From an uncultured Treponema sp. (GTDB lineage: Bacteria; Spirochaetota; Spirochaetia; Treponematales; Treponemataceae), in assembly GCA_905372235.1 (NCBI GenBank), contig CAJPOF010000002.1:17092-81091 (forward strand): a DNA stretch of 64,000 nucleotides, written 5' to 3'. Below, in pieces: positions 15,613 to 23,720 of the stretch (its first letter is position 1; each line of letters begins with the position of its first letter). Position numbers and translations under genes: made by a program. Under the pieces are notes generated by a model, which saw only the letters and a list, made by a program, of their open reading frames with translations, made no database searches and was not told where the DNA came from.

Positions 15613-16493
15613 TTTGCCTTGTGCCACACGACACGAACCGTTCCCTGTGTCGGAAAACTTTCTTCATTCTTTTGGACGAGCGTGCTTTTTGTTCCTTCCA
15701 TTACGTTTTCTTCGGTGAGCCTGAGCCTGTATTCAATCGGAAGGGCGGAGACGGCGGCTTCGACCGCCATGCTTCTTGGAAGCTCAGGATAGTACGAGGC
15801 GTTTGAATGACTTGTCTGCCTTACGGTTACGGTTTTTGAGCCGTCATTTTCGGAAAAGATTCCTATCGCCACGTTCATGGAAGCCCCGTTTTTTAATATT
15901 ATGAAGCCGCGTCCGCCTTTGAGTATTATTATCTTGTCTATGGATTCCTCTCCGCTCCATGTTCCGGATATGTTTTCGGTTGATACCGAAGGGAGCGCAG
16001 ATTTTTCGATTTTTTTCGAGGCGATGTCGTGCGGTTTTTCATAAGATGAAAGGTCAGTGAAGATTCCCTTTATGGACGATTTTGAGTCCATAAGGATTTT
16101 GTAATAGGAATCGTATTCTTTTTTGAAACTTGAGATTTTTTCGCTTGTGTTGTCCTTCAAAAATAGGGTGCAGTTCCATTTGCTTAGAGCGTCGCCTTTG
16201 CGTTTTATTTCAACGTAGAAACTCACCGCCTTGGGCGACTTCATCGAAAAATCTATGCCGTCGGGGGAAGCGTGCGAGTCCGAGCCTAAGAGCCTCCTGT
16301 CGTTCAGCATAAGATCCATTTCCGTAAGCTGAGTGTAGAAAAGATCTTCGGTCATCTTGAGTATATTCTTGTCTGCGTCCGGGGAGAACACTCCGTAGTA
16401 GTCTACTTCCGTTCCTTGGGAAAAACTGCCCTGAACGCACGCAAGGATTACCGTGAGGAAAAACGCCTTTTTAAATTCGGAAAACTTTCTCAA
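15609..16493 (-). CDS. Secreted protein of unknown function
   Basis: A 294-residue protein with a signal peptide (FFLTVILACVQGSFSQ, cleavage after about residue 26). The mature part has a first domain of about 120 residues rich in Lys, Ser and Asp, and a second with ENISGTWSGEESIDKIIIL followed by short strands, resembling a small beta-sandwich or lipocalin-like fold. No catalytic residues stand out. It begins 3 bases after smpB ends and is therefore the second gene of the smpB transcript. Confidence 0.75.
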   Translation of the reverse strand: MRKFSEFKKAFFLTVILACVQGSFSQGTEVDYYGVFSPDADKNILKMTEDLFYTQLTEMDLMLNDRRLLGSDSHASPDGIDFSMKSPKAVSFYVEIKRKGDALSKWNCTLFLKDNTSEKISSFKKEYDSYYKILMDSKSSIKGIFTDLSSYEKPHDIASKKIEKSALPSVSTENISGTWSGEESIDKIIILKGGRGFIILKNGASMNVAIGIFSENDGSKTVTVRQTSHSNASYYPELPRSMAVEAAVSALPIEYRLRLTEENVMEGTKSTLVQKNEESFPTQGTVRVVWHKAN

Positions 16494-16496
16494 AAA

Positions 16497-16958
16497 TTAC
16501 TCCAGTTCTTTTCTGAACGCCCTTTGGATTTGACGGTCAACATCACGTTCCTTTATGGCTTCACGTTTGTCGAAAAGTTTTTTTCCCTTGCAAAGACCAA
16601 GTGTCGTCTTTACTCTTCCGTTTTTCAGGTAAAAATCGAGAGGAACCAGCGTGTAGCCCTTTTCTTCGGTTTTCCTTTCAAGCCTTTTTATCTCCGCCCT
16701 GTGCAGAAGAAGTTTCTTTGGTCGATCGGGATTATGGTTGAAGACTGAGGAGTACGAATACTCCGATATGTGAAGGTTTTTCACATAGACTTCGCCGTTT
16801 ATAATTTCGGCAAAAGCGTCGGGAAATGAAATAGATCCGTTTTTTACGGACTTGACTTCCGTTCCCTCCAAAGCGATTCCACATTCGATTTTCTCTTCGA
16901 TAAAATAATTGAATCTTGCCTGCCTGTTTTCGGCGATGATTTTTCTGTCTTCACCCAT
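16497..16958 (-). CDS. smpB: SsrA-binding protein
   Basis: A 153-residue tmRNA-binding protein needed for trans-translation and ribosome rescue. Typical features are the N-terminal NRQARFNYFIEEKIECGI, GTEVKSVKNGSISFPDAFA (canonical GTEVKSLR), and YTLVPLDFYLKNGRVKTTLG, with a basic C-terminal tail starting at KLFDKREAIKERD that occupies the mRNA channel. There is no ribosome site; a strong promoter puts the mRNA 5' end at or next to the ATG. Its tmRNA gene is not in the window. It diverges from the signal-peptidase-like gene. Confidence 0.95.
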   Translation of the reverse strand: MGEDRKIIAENRQARFNYFIEEKIECGIALEGTEVKSVKNGSISFPDAFAEIINGEVYVKNLHISEYSYSSVFNHNPDRPKKLLLHRAEIKRLERKTEEKGYTLVPLDFYLKNGRVKTTLGLCKGKKLFDKREAIKERDVDRQIQRAFRKELE

Positions 16959-16966
16959 GCCGACTG

Positions 16967-16995
16967 ATTATATTCCATAGTTCAATCGGTGGCAA
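16967..16995 (-). promoter_or_regulatory. smpB promoter, predicted leaderless
   Basis: On the minus strand TTGCCA (16995-16990), a 17-base spacer and TATAAT (16972-16967) are followed after 8 bases by the ATG at 16958. The expected transcription start coincides with the start codon or lies one base before it. Confidence 0.7.
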
Positions 16996-17089
16996 TATTT
17001 TGCGCTTTTTCTTAGGATTTTGAAAACCGTCTGACAGAAAAAAGATTTGTTTTGATTTTTCGTTTAATTTTCTTGCGCCCGCAGAAAAG

Positions 17090-17118
17090 TTGAAAGCAAA
17101 GTTCATTTGTGGTACTCT
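17090..17118 (+). promoter_or_regulatory. Promoter of the signal-peptidase-like gene, predicted leaderless
   Basis: TTGAAA (17090-17095), 17 bases, TACTCT (17113-17118), then 7 bases to the ATG at 17126. No ribosome site lies between. Together with the smpB promoter it forms a compact divergent promoter pair. Confidence 0.55.
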
Positions 17119-17125
17119 TTTTTGC

Positions 17126-17827
17126 ATGAACAAAGAACTGTACGACCTTTCGTTCCAGGTCAGGATGGCGTTTAAAAAAAAGATTCTTTCGATTTTTTCG
17201 TTTCTGATATTTACAAGTGTAGCGATAAACCTGATTCTTCATTTTCTTGTTTTTTCTGTGCGGGAAAAGTCCGTCTCCATGCAGCCTGACATTCCTCCTT
17301 CAGCGATGGTTTTCTTTTCTCCGCTTGCAAAGACCTACAGAAGGGGAAGCGTGGTTCTTGTGCACCAAATGGAAGGTCTTGAGGTTTCCAAAACGATGAA
17401 GTTTCTTGACCGGGCGGTTGGATTTTTTACCGCAAGGCAGGTGTCGATTGTAAACTCTAGGCACTGGATGGGTTCTTCTTTCCAGATAAGAAGAATCCTT
17501 GCCCTTCCGGGAGACAGCATTTTTATGAAGGATCACGTTCTTTACATAAAACCCAAAGGAAGCGATTTTCCTCTTACTGAATTCGAACTTCTTGAAAGCC
17601 CTTACAATGTTTCCATAGCGGCATCTCCTGCGTTTTGGGACAGTTCCGTCGGCGTCAAAGGCTCTTTCGACGAAATTACGCTTTCGGACGACGAGTATTA
17701 TGTTCTTGCCGACAACAGGAATTCCAGCGTGGACTCAAGGCTTTGGGGACCTGTAAAAAAAGAGAACATAAAAGCTGTCGCCTTGCTGGAATATTTCCCG
17801 TTTAGGAAATTAAGGCTTTTCCGCTGA
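17126..17827 (+). CDS. Signal peptidase I-like protein lacking the canonical catalytic lysine
   Basis: A 233-residue S26-family membrane protein. One N-terminal TM spans about 19-44. Box B is SVSMQPDI with the nucleophile Ser51. Box D is QIRRILALPGD (120-130): the position of the general-base lysine (Lys145 in E. coli LepB, within IKRAVGLPGD) is Arg122, encoded by AGA at 17489-17491. Box E is ADNRNSSVDSRLWG (195-208), with Ala for the first Gly. Otherwise the motif set is complete, so it is either an unusual active enzyme or a non-catalytic paralogue. A second, canonical LepB elsewhere would be expected. ATG at 17126 is chosen from the promoter position. hemW follows after 10 bases. Confidence 0.85.
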   Translation: MNKELYDLSFQVRMAFKKKILSIFSFLIFTSVAINLILHFLVFSVREKSVSMQPDIPPSAMVFFSPLAKTYRRGSVVLVHQMEGLEVSKTMKFLDRAVGFFTARQVSIVNSRHWMGSSFQIRRILALPGDSIFMKDHVLYIKPKGSDFPLTEFELLESPYNVSIAASPAFWDSSVGVKGSFDEITLSDDEYYVLADNRNSSVDSRLWGPVKKENIKAVALLEYFPFRKLRLFR

Positions 17828-17837
17828 CGAGCGTTTG

Positions 17838-19001
17838 ATGCAGAGCCTGTACATACACATTCCTTTCTGCAAGTCAAAGTGTTCATACTGCGATTTTTTC
17901 AGCATAAAATCTCTTTCTTCTTCGTTTGTTGATGCGTATGTAAACGCCCTTTGCAATGAGATTTCTTTCAGGCTCGCCGATTTTCGAATATCTCGTCTTT
18001 CATCGGTTTACATTGGAGGCGGAACTCCGAGCGTCCTTTCCGATGAAAACATAAGAAAAATAGCCTGTGTCCTTTATTCAAAAACCGATGGGGCGACCGA
18101 GTTTTCTATCGAAGTGAATCCCGACGACATTACTAATGATAAACTTTCTCTTTACGCCGATTCCGGAATAAACCGCATTTCCATTGGAATCCAGGCGTTG
18201 GAAGACGGAGCGCTTAAATGTGTGGGTAGGCGGAGCGACACAAAAAAGAACATCGACGCTTTGGCTCTTATTTCAAACGAATGGAAAGGAGATTTTTCCG
18301 CCGACATGATAGCGGCTCTTCCGCATCAGAAAAAAGATGATTTTCTTAAAGGCCTAAAAACATTGGTTTCTTTCAATCCCTCGCACATATCGATGTATTC
18401 GCTTACGTTCGAGGAAGGCACAAAACTGTACTCGGATTTGACGGAAAGACGTTTTTCATACGATTTTGATTTTGCGGACGAAATGTGGATTTCCGGAAGA
18501 GATTTCCTTTTGGAAAACGGATTTGAGCAGTACGAAATCTCCAATTTTTATCGAAAAAACGGAGGGAAAAAATGCGCCCACAATCTCTGTTACTGGAACA
18601 TGGAAGATTATGCTGCGGCAGGAAGCGGAGGGACGGGTTCAATCTATAAAAATCCTTCGTTCAGGTACACGAACACAACCGACATCAAGAACTATATTGA
18701 TTTTTGGGGAAAAAGTTCCGACTTTTCAGGACACGGACTTTATGAAACGACTGAAAATCTTTCCGAAGAGACGCTGATTTTTGAATATTTCATGATGGGT
18801 TTAAGAAAAGGCGAGGGCGTGTCTCTTTTCGATTTCAGGGAACGCTTCAAAAAAGATATTCCTAAAAAAGTCAAACTTTCGATGGAAAAATGGATTTTAG
18901 ACGGAAAGGCGAAAAAGGAAATCTGCGGCGGGGAAGAAAGGTTTTTCTTGAACAGGGACGGTCTTCTGTTCCTGAACAGGTTCTTGGAGGAAATTCTTTA
19001 A
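17838..19001 (+). CDS. hemW: HemW-like radical SAM protein
   Basis: A 387-residue protein of the coproporphyrinogen oxidase-like radical SAM family. The iron-sulphur motif CKSKCSYC (CxxxCxxC) lies near residue 11 and is followed by the Phe of the family's CxxxCxxCxF form. YIGGGTPSVL, FSIEVNPDD and RISIGIQALEDGALKCVGR are HemW signatures, and HISMYSLTFEEGT and FEQYEISNF support HemW rather than HemN. HemW proteins bind haem and act as haem chaperones. ATG at 17838 is preferred to a TTG one codon earlier. It follows the signal-peptidase-like gene by 10 bases and converges on the histidine kinase gene. Confidence 0.88.
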   Translation: MQSLYIHIPFCKSKCSYCDFFSIKSLSSSFVDAYVNALCNEISFRLADFRISRLSSVYIGGGTPSVLSDENIRKIACVLYSKTDGATEFSIEVNPDDITNDKLSLYADSGINRISIGIQALEDGALKCVGRRSDTKKNIDALALISNEWKGDFSADMIAALPHQKKDDFLKGLKTLVSFNPSHISMYSLTFEEGTKLYSDLTERRFSYDFDFADEMWISGRDFLLENGFEQYEISNFYRKNGGKKCAHNLCYWNMEDYAAAGSGGTGSIYKNPSFRYTNTTDIKNYIDFWGKSSDFSGHGLYETTENLSEETLIFEYFMMGLRKGEGVSLFDFRERFKKDIPKKVKLSMEKWILDGKAKKEICGGEERFFLNRDGLLFLNRFLEEIL

Positions 19002-19009
19002 GAACTCTT

Positions 19010-20353
19010 TCATTCAATCGGGATTGTGAGGATGAACGCCGTTCCTTCTCCGACATTGGATTCTACGTCTATCTTCCAGCCGTGTATGTCGATTACGTTT
19101 TTTACCACCGAAAGCCCGATTCCCATTCCTTCTTCCTGGCGACTTGTCGTTCCTCTGTAGAACAGGTCGAATATGTTTTTTAGTTCCTCTTTTTCAATGC
19201 CGCATCCAGTATCGATGATTTTAAGCGTCACGGATTTTTCATCGCTTTTTGCCGTTATTGTTATGGAGTCTCCGTCTTTTGTGTAGCGGAGGGCATTGCT
19301 GAAAAGATTGTCAAGAACCCGATGGATTTGCTGAGGATTCATCATCGTTCTTGCGTCTTCCGGAACGTCTATGCTGAAAAAGACCTCCCTTTTGAACACG
19401 GTGCCTGTCGTCGCGGAATTTTTCGCAAATCCCATAAGGAGAGGCTGCAGGGCGACGCTTTCCATGTTCCTTTTCCATTCGTCCGTAGAAAGTTTTTCGT
19501 AGTCTATGAGGGTATCCACCATGGATTCGAGCTGGTTCGTTTTTTCTATGATTATGTCCATCGCCTTTTTCTTTTCATCAGTGGTGTCAAGCATACCGTC
19601 AGCCATCGCTTCCGAGTAGCCTTTTATTACGGCGATAGGTGTCCTTAGGTCGTGGCTGATTCCCATCACGAACATCGATTTTCTCTGCTGGGCATCTTTT
19701 AGGGATATCCTCATCCGCTCAAGACTTTCGCTCATCGATGTGATTTCGTTTTTCTTTTTTTTGTGTATTTCTATTTTTGTCTCAAGTTCGCCGTCCGCTA
19801 TCTTCTGCGTCTGATTTTCCAAAAGCGAAAGGGAATAGAAAAGAGAGCGTGAGATTGCAAGTATCATGGAAACTATGAAGACTATGAATATGGAGACAAG
19901 ACAAAGGAGAATTCTTGAGATTTGCCTGATCCGTATGTGCCTGTCTTTATCCAGCCGGCTTATGAGGAACACTCTTTGCTCGGAAGTTCCCAGCGGCGGA
20001 GTCTCGAACTGGTAGAAATATTCTCCGCTGGTTTTCTTTATGAAAGTCCATATTTGTTTTTCCGTGACCCTTGTCCATTCGTGGATTTCAGGGAACGTGG
20101 AAGCGACAACTATGTTCTGCGCTATGAGGCAGGCCTGCTTTTCCTTTGGGACTGTGGCTATCGCCTCCCGGATTATTTTCCAGTCCGTATCGGAAAGAAG
20201 AAGTCCGTCCATGTCTCGAAGCCGTTTTGAGCCTTTGTCGAAGACCCGCTTTGCCGACGAAATGTTGGGGATCGCAATCGCAAATGATACGGACAGTAAC
20301 GGCAGGATTATTATGGCCGCTATGAAAAGGTTCAACTGCTTTCTGATTGTCAT
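19010..20353 (-). CDS. Sensor histidine kinase
   Basis: A 447-residue membrane kinase. TM1 is at about 9-30 and TM2 at about 142-165, enclosing a periplasmic sensor domain of about 110 residues. A HAMP linker follows (ENQTQKIADGELETKIEIHK). The phospho-acceptor His lies in GISHDLRTPIAVIKGYSEA, the N box is NLFSNALRYT, and the ATP lid motifs are DTGCGIEKEEL and GMGIGLSVVKN. It starts 15 bases after the response regulator and is cotranscribed with it. The stimulus is unknown; the organisation is PhoR/BaeS-like. Confidence 0.92.
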   Translation of the reverse strand: MTIRKQLNLFIAAIIILPLLSVSFAIAIPNISSAKRVFDKGSKRLRDMDGLLLSDTDWKIIREAIATVPKEKQACLIAQNIVVASTFPEIHEWTRVTEKQIWTFIKKTSGEYFYQFETPPLGTSEQRVFLISRLDKDRHIRIRQISRILLCLVSIFIVFIVSMILAISRSLFYSLSLLENQTQKIADGELETKIEIHKKKKNEITSMSESLERMRISLKDAQQRKSMFVMGISHDLRTPIAVIKGYSEAMADGMLDTTDEKKKAMDIIIEKTNQLESMVDTLIDYEKLSTDEWKRNMESVALQPLLMGFAKNSATTGTVFKREVFFSIDVPEDARTMMNPQQIHRVLDNLFSNALRYTKDGDSITITAKSDEKSVTLKIIDTGCGIEKEELKNIFDLFYRGTTSRQEEGMGIGLSVVKNVIDIHGWKIDVESNVGEGTAFILTIPIE

Positions 20354-20368
20354 AGTTGTTCCCGAACT

Positions 20369-21079
20369 TTAGCTTGAGATTGTTTCTTTGGAAAACCTGT
20401 AGCCTTGACCGAATTCTGTCTTTATGAAGATAGGGTTTCCGGAGTCGATTTCTATTTTTTTCCTGAGCCTTTGTATGTACACGGCGACCGCCGTTATGTC
20501 TCCGAAATGAGATTTCCACACGTTTGAATATATCTTTTCCGGCGGAATCGTCTCTCCTGCGTTCTTTATAAGGTATTCAAGCACCGCATACTCTTTTACA
20601 GAAAGCGGGATTTTCTGGCTTCCTCGTTTTAGCACGTTGCTGTTCATAAGAAGAGTGAAGTCCCCGAACCTTATGGATTCTTCCGCCTGTGCCGCGGTGT
20701 CGGAAAGTCTCCTTAAATACGCCTGAACCCTTGCCACAAGAACTCTGGGCGAGAACGGCTTTGTGACAAACTCGTCCGCCCCGTAGCCAAGCCCCTTTAT
20801 TATGTCCTCGTCCGCATCCCGAGCGGAAACGATTATTACCGGAATCTTCTGTTTGTATTCGTTCCTCATTCTTTCAAGGAATTCAAAGCCGCTCATTCCT
20901 GGAAGATTCAGATCAAGAATGAACAGGTCGGGAAGATTTGAAATTTTTAGCTCCTCCACGGCCTCTTCTGCGGTAGCGAACGTCTTTGTTATCATGTTTG
21001 CTTTCATAAGGTACATCGAGATTAGGTTTGATATTTCGGTGACATCTTCAACTATAAAAATCCGGGGCTTGTTGTTCAT
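20369..21079 (-). CDS. OmpR/PhoB-family response regulator
   Basis: A 236-residue regulator. The receiver domain has the acidic pair ED near residue 11, phospho-acceptor Asp in FILDLNLPGMSG, the conserved Thr/Ser in VIIVSARDAD and Lys in VTKPFSP. The C-terminal winged helix contains KIPLSVKEYAVLEYLIKN and VAVYIQRLRKKIE. ATG at 21079 follows AAGGAAAGG by 8 bases and is preferred to an in-frame GTG at 21088. It diverges from the flagellar operon, and control of that operon is possible but not shown. Confidence 0.92.
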   Translation of the reverse strand: MNNKPRIFIVEDVTEISNLISMYLMKANMITKTFATAEEAVEELKISNLPDLFILDLNLPGMSGFEFLERMRNEYKQKIPVIIVSARDADEDIIKGLGYGADEFVTKPFSPRVLVARVQAYLRRLSDTAAQAEESIRFGDFTLLMNSNVLKRGSQKIPLSVKEYAVLEYLIKNAGETIPPEKIYSNVWKSHFGDITAVAVYIQRLRKKIEIDSGNPIFIKTEFGQGYRFSKETISS

Positions 21080-21120
21080 AACCGACACCTTTCCTTGTAA
21101 TGTGGATTTGCTATGTAAAT

Positions 21121-21149
21121 ATAATAGGGCAATTTAAAATGTTTTTCAA
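21121..21149 (-). promoter_or_regulatory. Promoter of the two-component operon
   Basis: On the minus strand TTGAAA (21149-21144), 17 bases and TATTAT (21126-21121) lead into a leader of about 35 bases with a good ribosome site before the ATG at 21079. Confidence 0.65.
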
Positions 21150-21155
21150 TTATTT

Positions 21156-21172
21156 CTCGCAATAAGTGCGAG
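21156..21172. repeat. Perfect inverted repeat in the divergent region
   Basis: CTCGCA-ATAAG-TGCGAG lies just upstream of the -35 of the two-component promoter and about 175 bases before flbD. It could be an operator for the response regulator or another protein. Function is unproven. Confidence 0.4.
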
Positions 21173-21310
21173 CGGTAACAAAAAGTTTACGGAACGCTTT
21201 TTTGTTTTCAAAAAATGCATTCGTTTTTATGCATGAAGATTCCAGATTGTCTTTAAAACTCTGTATTTTCCGTATTTATGATGAATTAAGTGTGATTTTT
21301 CTAAAAATAC

Positions 21311-21339
21311 TTGACGATATTTTAATTACAAGCGAAAAT
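21311..21339 (+). promoter_or_regulatory. Weak candidate promoter of the flagellar operon
   Basis: TTGACG (21311-21316), 17 bases and GAAAAT (21334-21339) lie immediately before the flbD ATG at 21346. The -10 is poor. No sigma-28 or sigma-54 site was recognised in the 266-base region between the response regulator and flbD, so the true promoter remains uncertain. Confidence 0.3.
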
Positions 21340-21345
21340 CAGAAG

Positions 21346-21546
21346 ATGATTGAAGTTATGCGGTTGGATGGGACGGTTTATTGGGTGAATCCCCACATGA
21401 TAGAAAGTATGGAATCTAATCCGGACTTGACCCTGACAATGCTGTCGGGCAAAAAGGTCGTCCTCAAGAATTCTCCCACAGAGATTATAGAACGAATAGT
21501 GGCTTACCGCAAAAAAATCGGCAACAATGCACAAGAGGTCTTGTAA
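21346..21546 (+). CDS. flbD: FlbD family flagellar protein
   Basis: A 66-residue protein, the usual size for the short FlbD family of spirochaete and Gram-positive flagellar operons. MIEVMRLDGTVYWVNPHMIE and LTMLSGKKVVLKNSPTEIIE match the family pattern (rL-G-x-x-xLN-x-x-xIE ... l-t-x-GkkixVkEs). ATG at 21346 gives the family-standard N-terminus; an upstream extension on the same frame is not supported. FlbD is the first gene of the operon here, one base before motA. Its exact role is not known. Confidence 0.85.
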   Translation: MIEVMRLDGTVYWVNPHMIESMESNPDLTLTMLSGKKVVLKNSPTEIIERIVAYRKKIGNNAQEVL

Positions 21547-22329
21547 ATGGATATAGCAACAATAATAGGTATTGTAGGTGGTGCGGCCTGTATCGTCATG
21601 TCCGTATTGACTTCAGGCGGTACGCTCGGCGGAATCATAGATATTCCGTCTGTCTTCATGACCGTTGGGGGGTCTTACGCCGCCATGATGATTGCGGCTC
21701 CCCTAAAAAAGGCTGTAGGTATGTTCAAGGTCATGGCAAAGTCGTTCAAGATTCCCGACTTCGGAGAAAAGACCATAATCACCAAGATGATGGATCTTTC
21801 AAACAAGGCGCGCCGGGAAGGAATCCTTGCTCTTGAGGACGGGCTTGACGACCTTGACGAGCCTTTCATGCGTAACGGGCTCAGGCTTGTCGTAGACGGC
21901 ACGGACGGAAACGTCATAAGAGCTATTATGGAAAACGAGATGAACCAGATAGAAGGTCGTCACATGGAGTGGATCGGGCTTATGAACACGTGGTCCGGCT
22001 TCGCTCCGGGATTCGGTATGATGGGTACCGTTTTGGGACTTATCGGTATGTTGAACAACCTTGAGGACAAATCTTCCCTTGGACCTAACATGGCTGTCGC
22101 CCTTATCACGACACTCTACGGTTCTATGATGGCGAACTGGCTCATAGCGCCTTTTTCCACAAAACTTCTTGCGCACAATGCCCTTGAGATCAGGACAAAG
22201 GAGATGATTACGGAAGGCGTGCTTGCGATTCAGGCGGGCGAAAACCCAAGAATCATGGGGCAGAAACTTCTTACGTATCTTGATCCGGTAACAAGAAAAG
22301 CCATCGAGTCGGATGTATTAAAGGATTAG
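21547..22329 (+). CDS. motA: Flagellar motor stator protein MotA
   Basis: A 260-residue inner-membrane stator subunit that forms an ion channel with MotB and pushes on the rotor. Four TM segments are visible, near 4-22, 33-52, 155-175 and 185-205. The cytoplasmic loop contains charged rotor-interaction residues (RREGILALEDGLDDLDEPFMRNG), and the family motif PGFGMMGTVLGLIGML precedes TM4. It is directly followed by motB, as in almost all species. The ribosome site AGAGGT lies within the flbD end. Confidence 0.96.
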   Translation: MDIATIIGIVGGAACIVMSVLTSGGTLGGIIDIPSVFMTVGGSYAAMMIAAPLKKAVGMFKVMAKSFKIPDFGEKTIITKMMDLSNKARREGILALEDGLDDLDEPFMRNGLRLVVDGTDGNVIRAIMENEMNQIEGRHMEWIGLMNTWSGFAPGFGMMGTVLGLIGMLNNLEDKSSLGPNMAVALITTLYGSMMANWLIAPFSTKLLAHNALEIRTKEMITEGVLAIQAGENPRIMGQKLLTYLDPVTRKAIESDVLKD

Positions 22330-22335
22330 GGATTT

Positions 22336-23064
22336 ATGGGAAAGAAGGCAAAGGAACCGGAAAAACCGTCAACAGCCTGGCAAGGCACTTATGGCGACAT
22401 GATTACCCTCATGCTCTGCTTTTTCGTAATGCTTTACAATCCGTCTGATGTGGATCCTGCGCAGCTTGCGACAATCACGCAAGCCCTGCAGATGAACGAG
22501 ACTGAGACCACCGACGGCGGAATGTCCCTTTCGACCGGAAAACTTTCCGACCTTGGGAATACGATTAATTCACTTCCGTCTATTGAAAAAGGACGTTCGC
22601 TCGGACTTGCAAAAAAGAAGGCGAACAGTCTTTTCGTTCCCGATGTAAAGTCCACCAAAATAACCGTTACTAGCGACGAAAGGGGACTTGTCATAACGCT
22701 TGCGTCCGACAGTTTTTTCCCGGAAGGAAGCGCCGACCTAAACATCGAGGAGACAAGGGAGACCTTGCTAAGGCTTTCGGAATTCTTCAAGCTGGACGAC
22801 CTGAAAAAAAGAAATTTCAGAATAGAAGGACATACGGACAGAACTCCGGTTGCCGCAAACTCGAAATTCGAAAGCAACTGGGAACTTTCAGCCGCAAGGG
22901 CAATGAACGTGCTTCATTATCTTGCGGACTACGGGGTTGACGAGAACCGTTTTTCTATAGCGGGATACGCCGACACCAAACCTAGGACCACGGACGACAC
23001 TCCGGAAGCGAGGGCGTACAACAGACGAGTGGATATAATAATTCTTGATGAAGGACATTTTTAG
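22336..23064 (+). CDS. motB: Flagellar motor stator protein MotB
   Basis: A 242-residue partner of MotA. The single TM (about 20-38) starts TYGDMITLMLCFFVMLYN; Asp21 is the ion-carrying residue. A plug-like linker follows, then an OmpA-type peptidoglycan-binding domain with EGHTDRTPV, ELSAARAMNVLHYL and AYNRRVDIIIL. It anchors the stator to the cell wall, which in spirochaetes lies beside the periplasmic flagella. A strong promoter for the downstream genes sits at its 3' end. Confidence 0.96.
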   Translation: MGKKAKEPEKPSTAWQGTYGDMITLMLCFFVMLYNPSDVDPAQLATITQALQMNETETTDGGMSLSTGKLSDLGNTINSLPSIEKGRSLGLAKKKANSLFVPDVKSTKITVTSDERGLVITLASDSFFPEGSADLNIEETRETLLRLSEFFKLDDLKKRNFRIEGHTDRTPVAANSKFESNWELSAARAMNVLHYLADYGVDENRFSIAGYADTKPRTTDDTPEARAYNRRVDIIILDEGHF

Positions 23065-23073
23065 TAGTATAAT
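23045..23073 (+). promoter_or_regulatory. Internal promoter before fliL
   Basis: TTGATG (23045-23050), 17 bases and a perfect TATAAT (23068-23073) span the end of motB. It gives a leader of about 65 bases before fliL and would let the export and switch genes be transcribed apart from flbD-motAB. Confidence 0.6.
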
Positions 23074-23146
23074 CCCAGTGTTTAAATTTTTAAGATTTTA
23101 AAACGGTTTGATTAGACCTTTAAAATAGTCTTTCCGGGAGGGGAAA

Positions 23147-23689
23147 ATGGCAGACGACAACCTTGATGGATTGGAGGACGGCGGTTCTTCAATGCCTTCT
23201 AAAAAAGGCGGATTCGGCGGCATCATCGCAAAGATTCTAAAATGGGTTGCTATAGGACTTGGAGCGATAATCCTTATTGTTGTGATTGTTATCGTTACGA
23301 TGAAGGTGGCAGGCGGAAACACAACTGCGCAGGCGGGAATCCCGATAAGCGACGAGTACGTCGTTCAGCGGGAGATACTCGACTGGTATACTTCGCTTGG
23401 AGCAATCCGCACAAAAACGAGCGACGATACGCCTGCTTCTGTTGTGGTTGACATTGCTCTCGGCTACAAGAAAGACGATAAGGCGACTTCCACCGAAATA
23501 ACTCAAAGAAGTATTGAACTCAAGGACTTTTTACGCCGATACTTTACGGAGAAGACTGTTGCTGAATTGAAGCCGCAGAACGAGCAGAAACTCAAGATAG
23601 AGTTAAGGAATGCGATAAACGACGAGATATTAAGTTCCTCGAAGATAAAGGACATCTCTTTCCTTCAGCTTGACGTTTTGGAACTGTAA
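23147..23689 (+). CDS. fliL: Flagellar basal-body protein FliL
   Basis: A 180-residue single-TM protein. A 28-residue acidic, Gly-rich cytoplasmic N-terminus is followed by a TM at about 33-56 and a periplasmic domain with the FliL features VVDIALGYKKDDK and the C-terminal LRNAINDEILSSSKIKD. FliL supports stator function and motor load, and in spirochaetes helps orient the periplasmic flagella. The start follows GGGAGGGG. Confidence 0.93.
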   Translation: MADDNLDGLEDGGSSMPSKKGGFGGIIAKILKWVAIGLGAIILIVVIVIVTMKVAGGNTTAQAGIPISDEYVVQREILDWYTSLGAIRTKTSDDTPASVVVDIALGYKKDDKATSTEITQRSIELKDFLRRYFTEKTVAELKPQNEQKLKIELRNAINDEILSSSKIKDISFLQLDVLEL

Positions 23690-23720
23690 AGGAAAGTCAT
23701 TGAAAACAGGTGGAAGTTAG

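Noticed and set aside
21166..21345. N-terminal extension of FlbD from an earlier in-frame start
   Set aside because: FlbD proteins are about 65-70 residues and begin with a MIxVxRL-type sequence; the extension covers the promoter region and has no family match.
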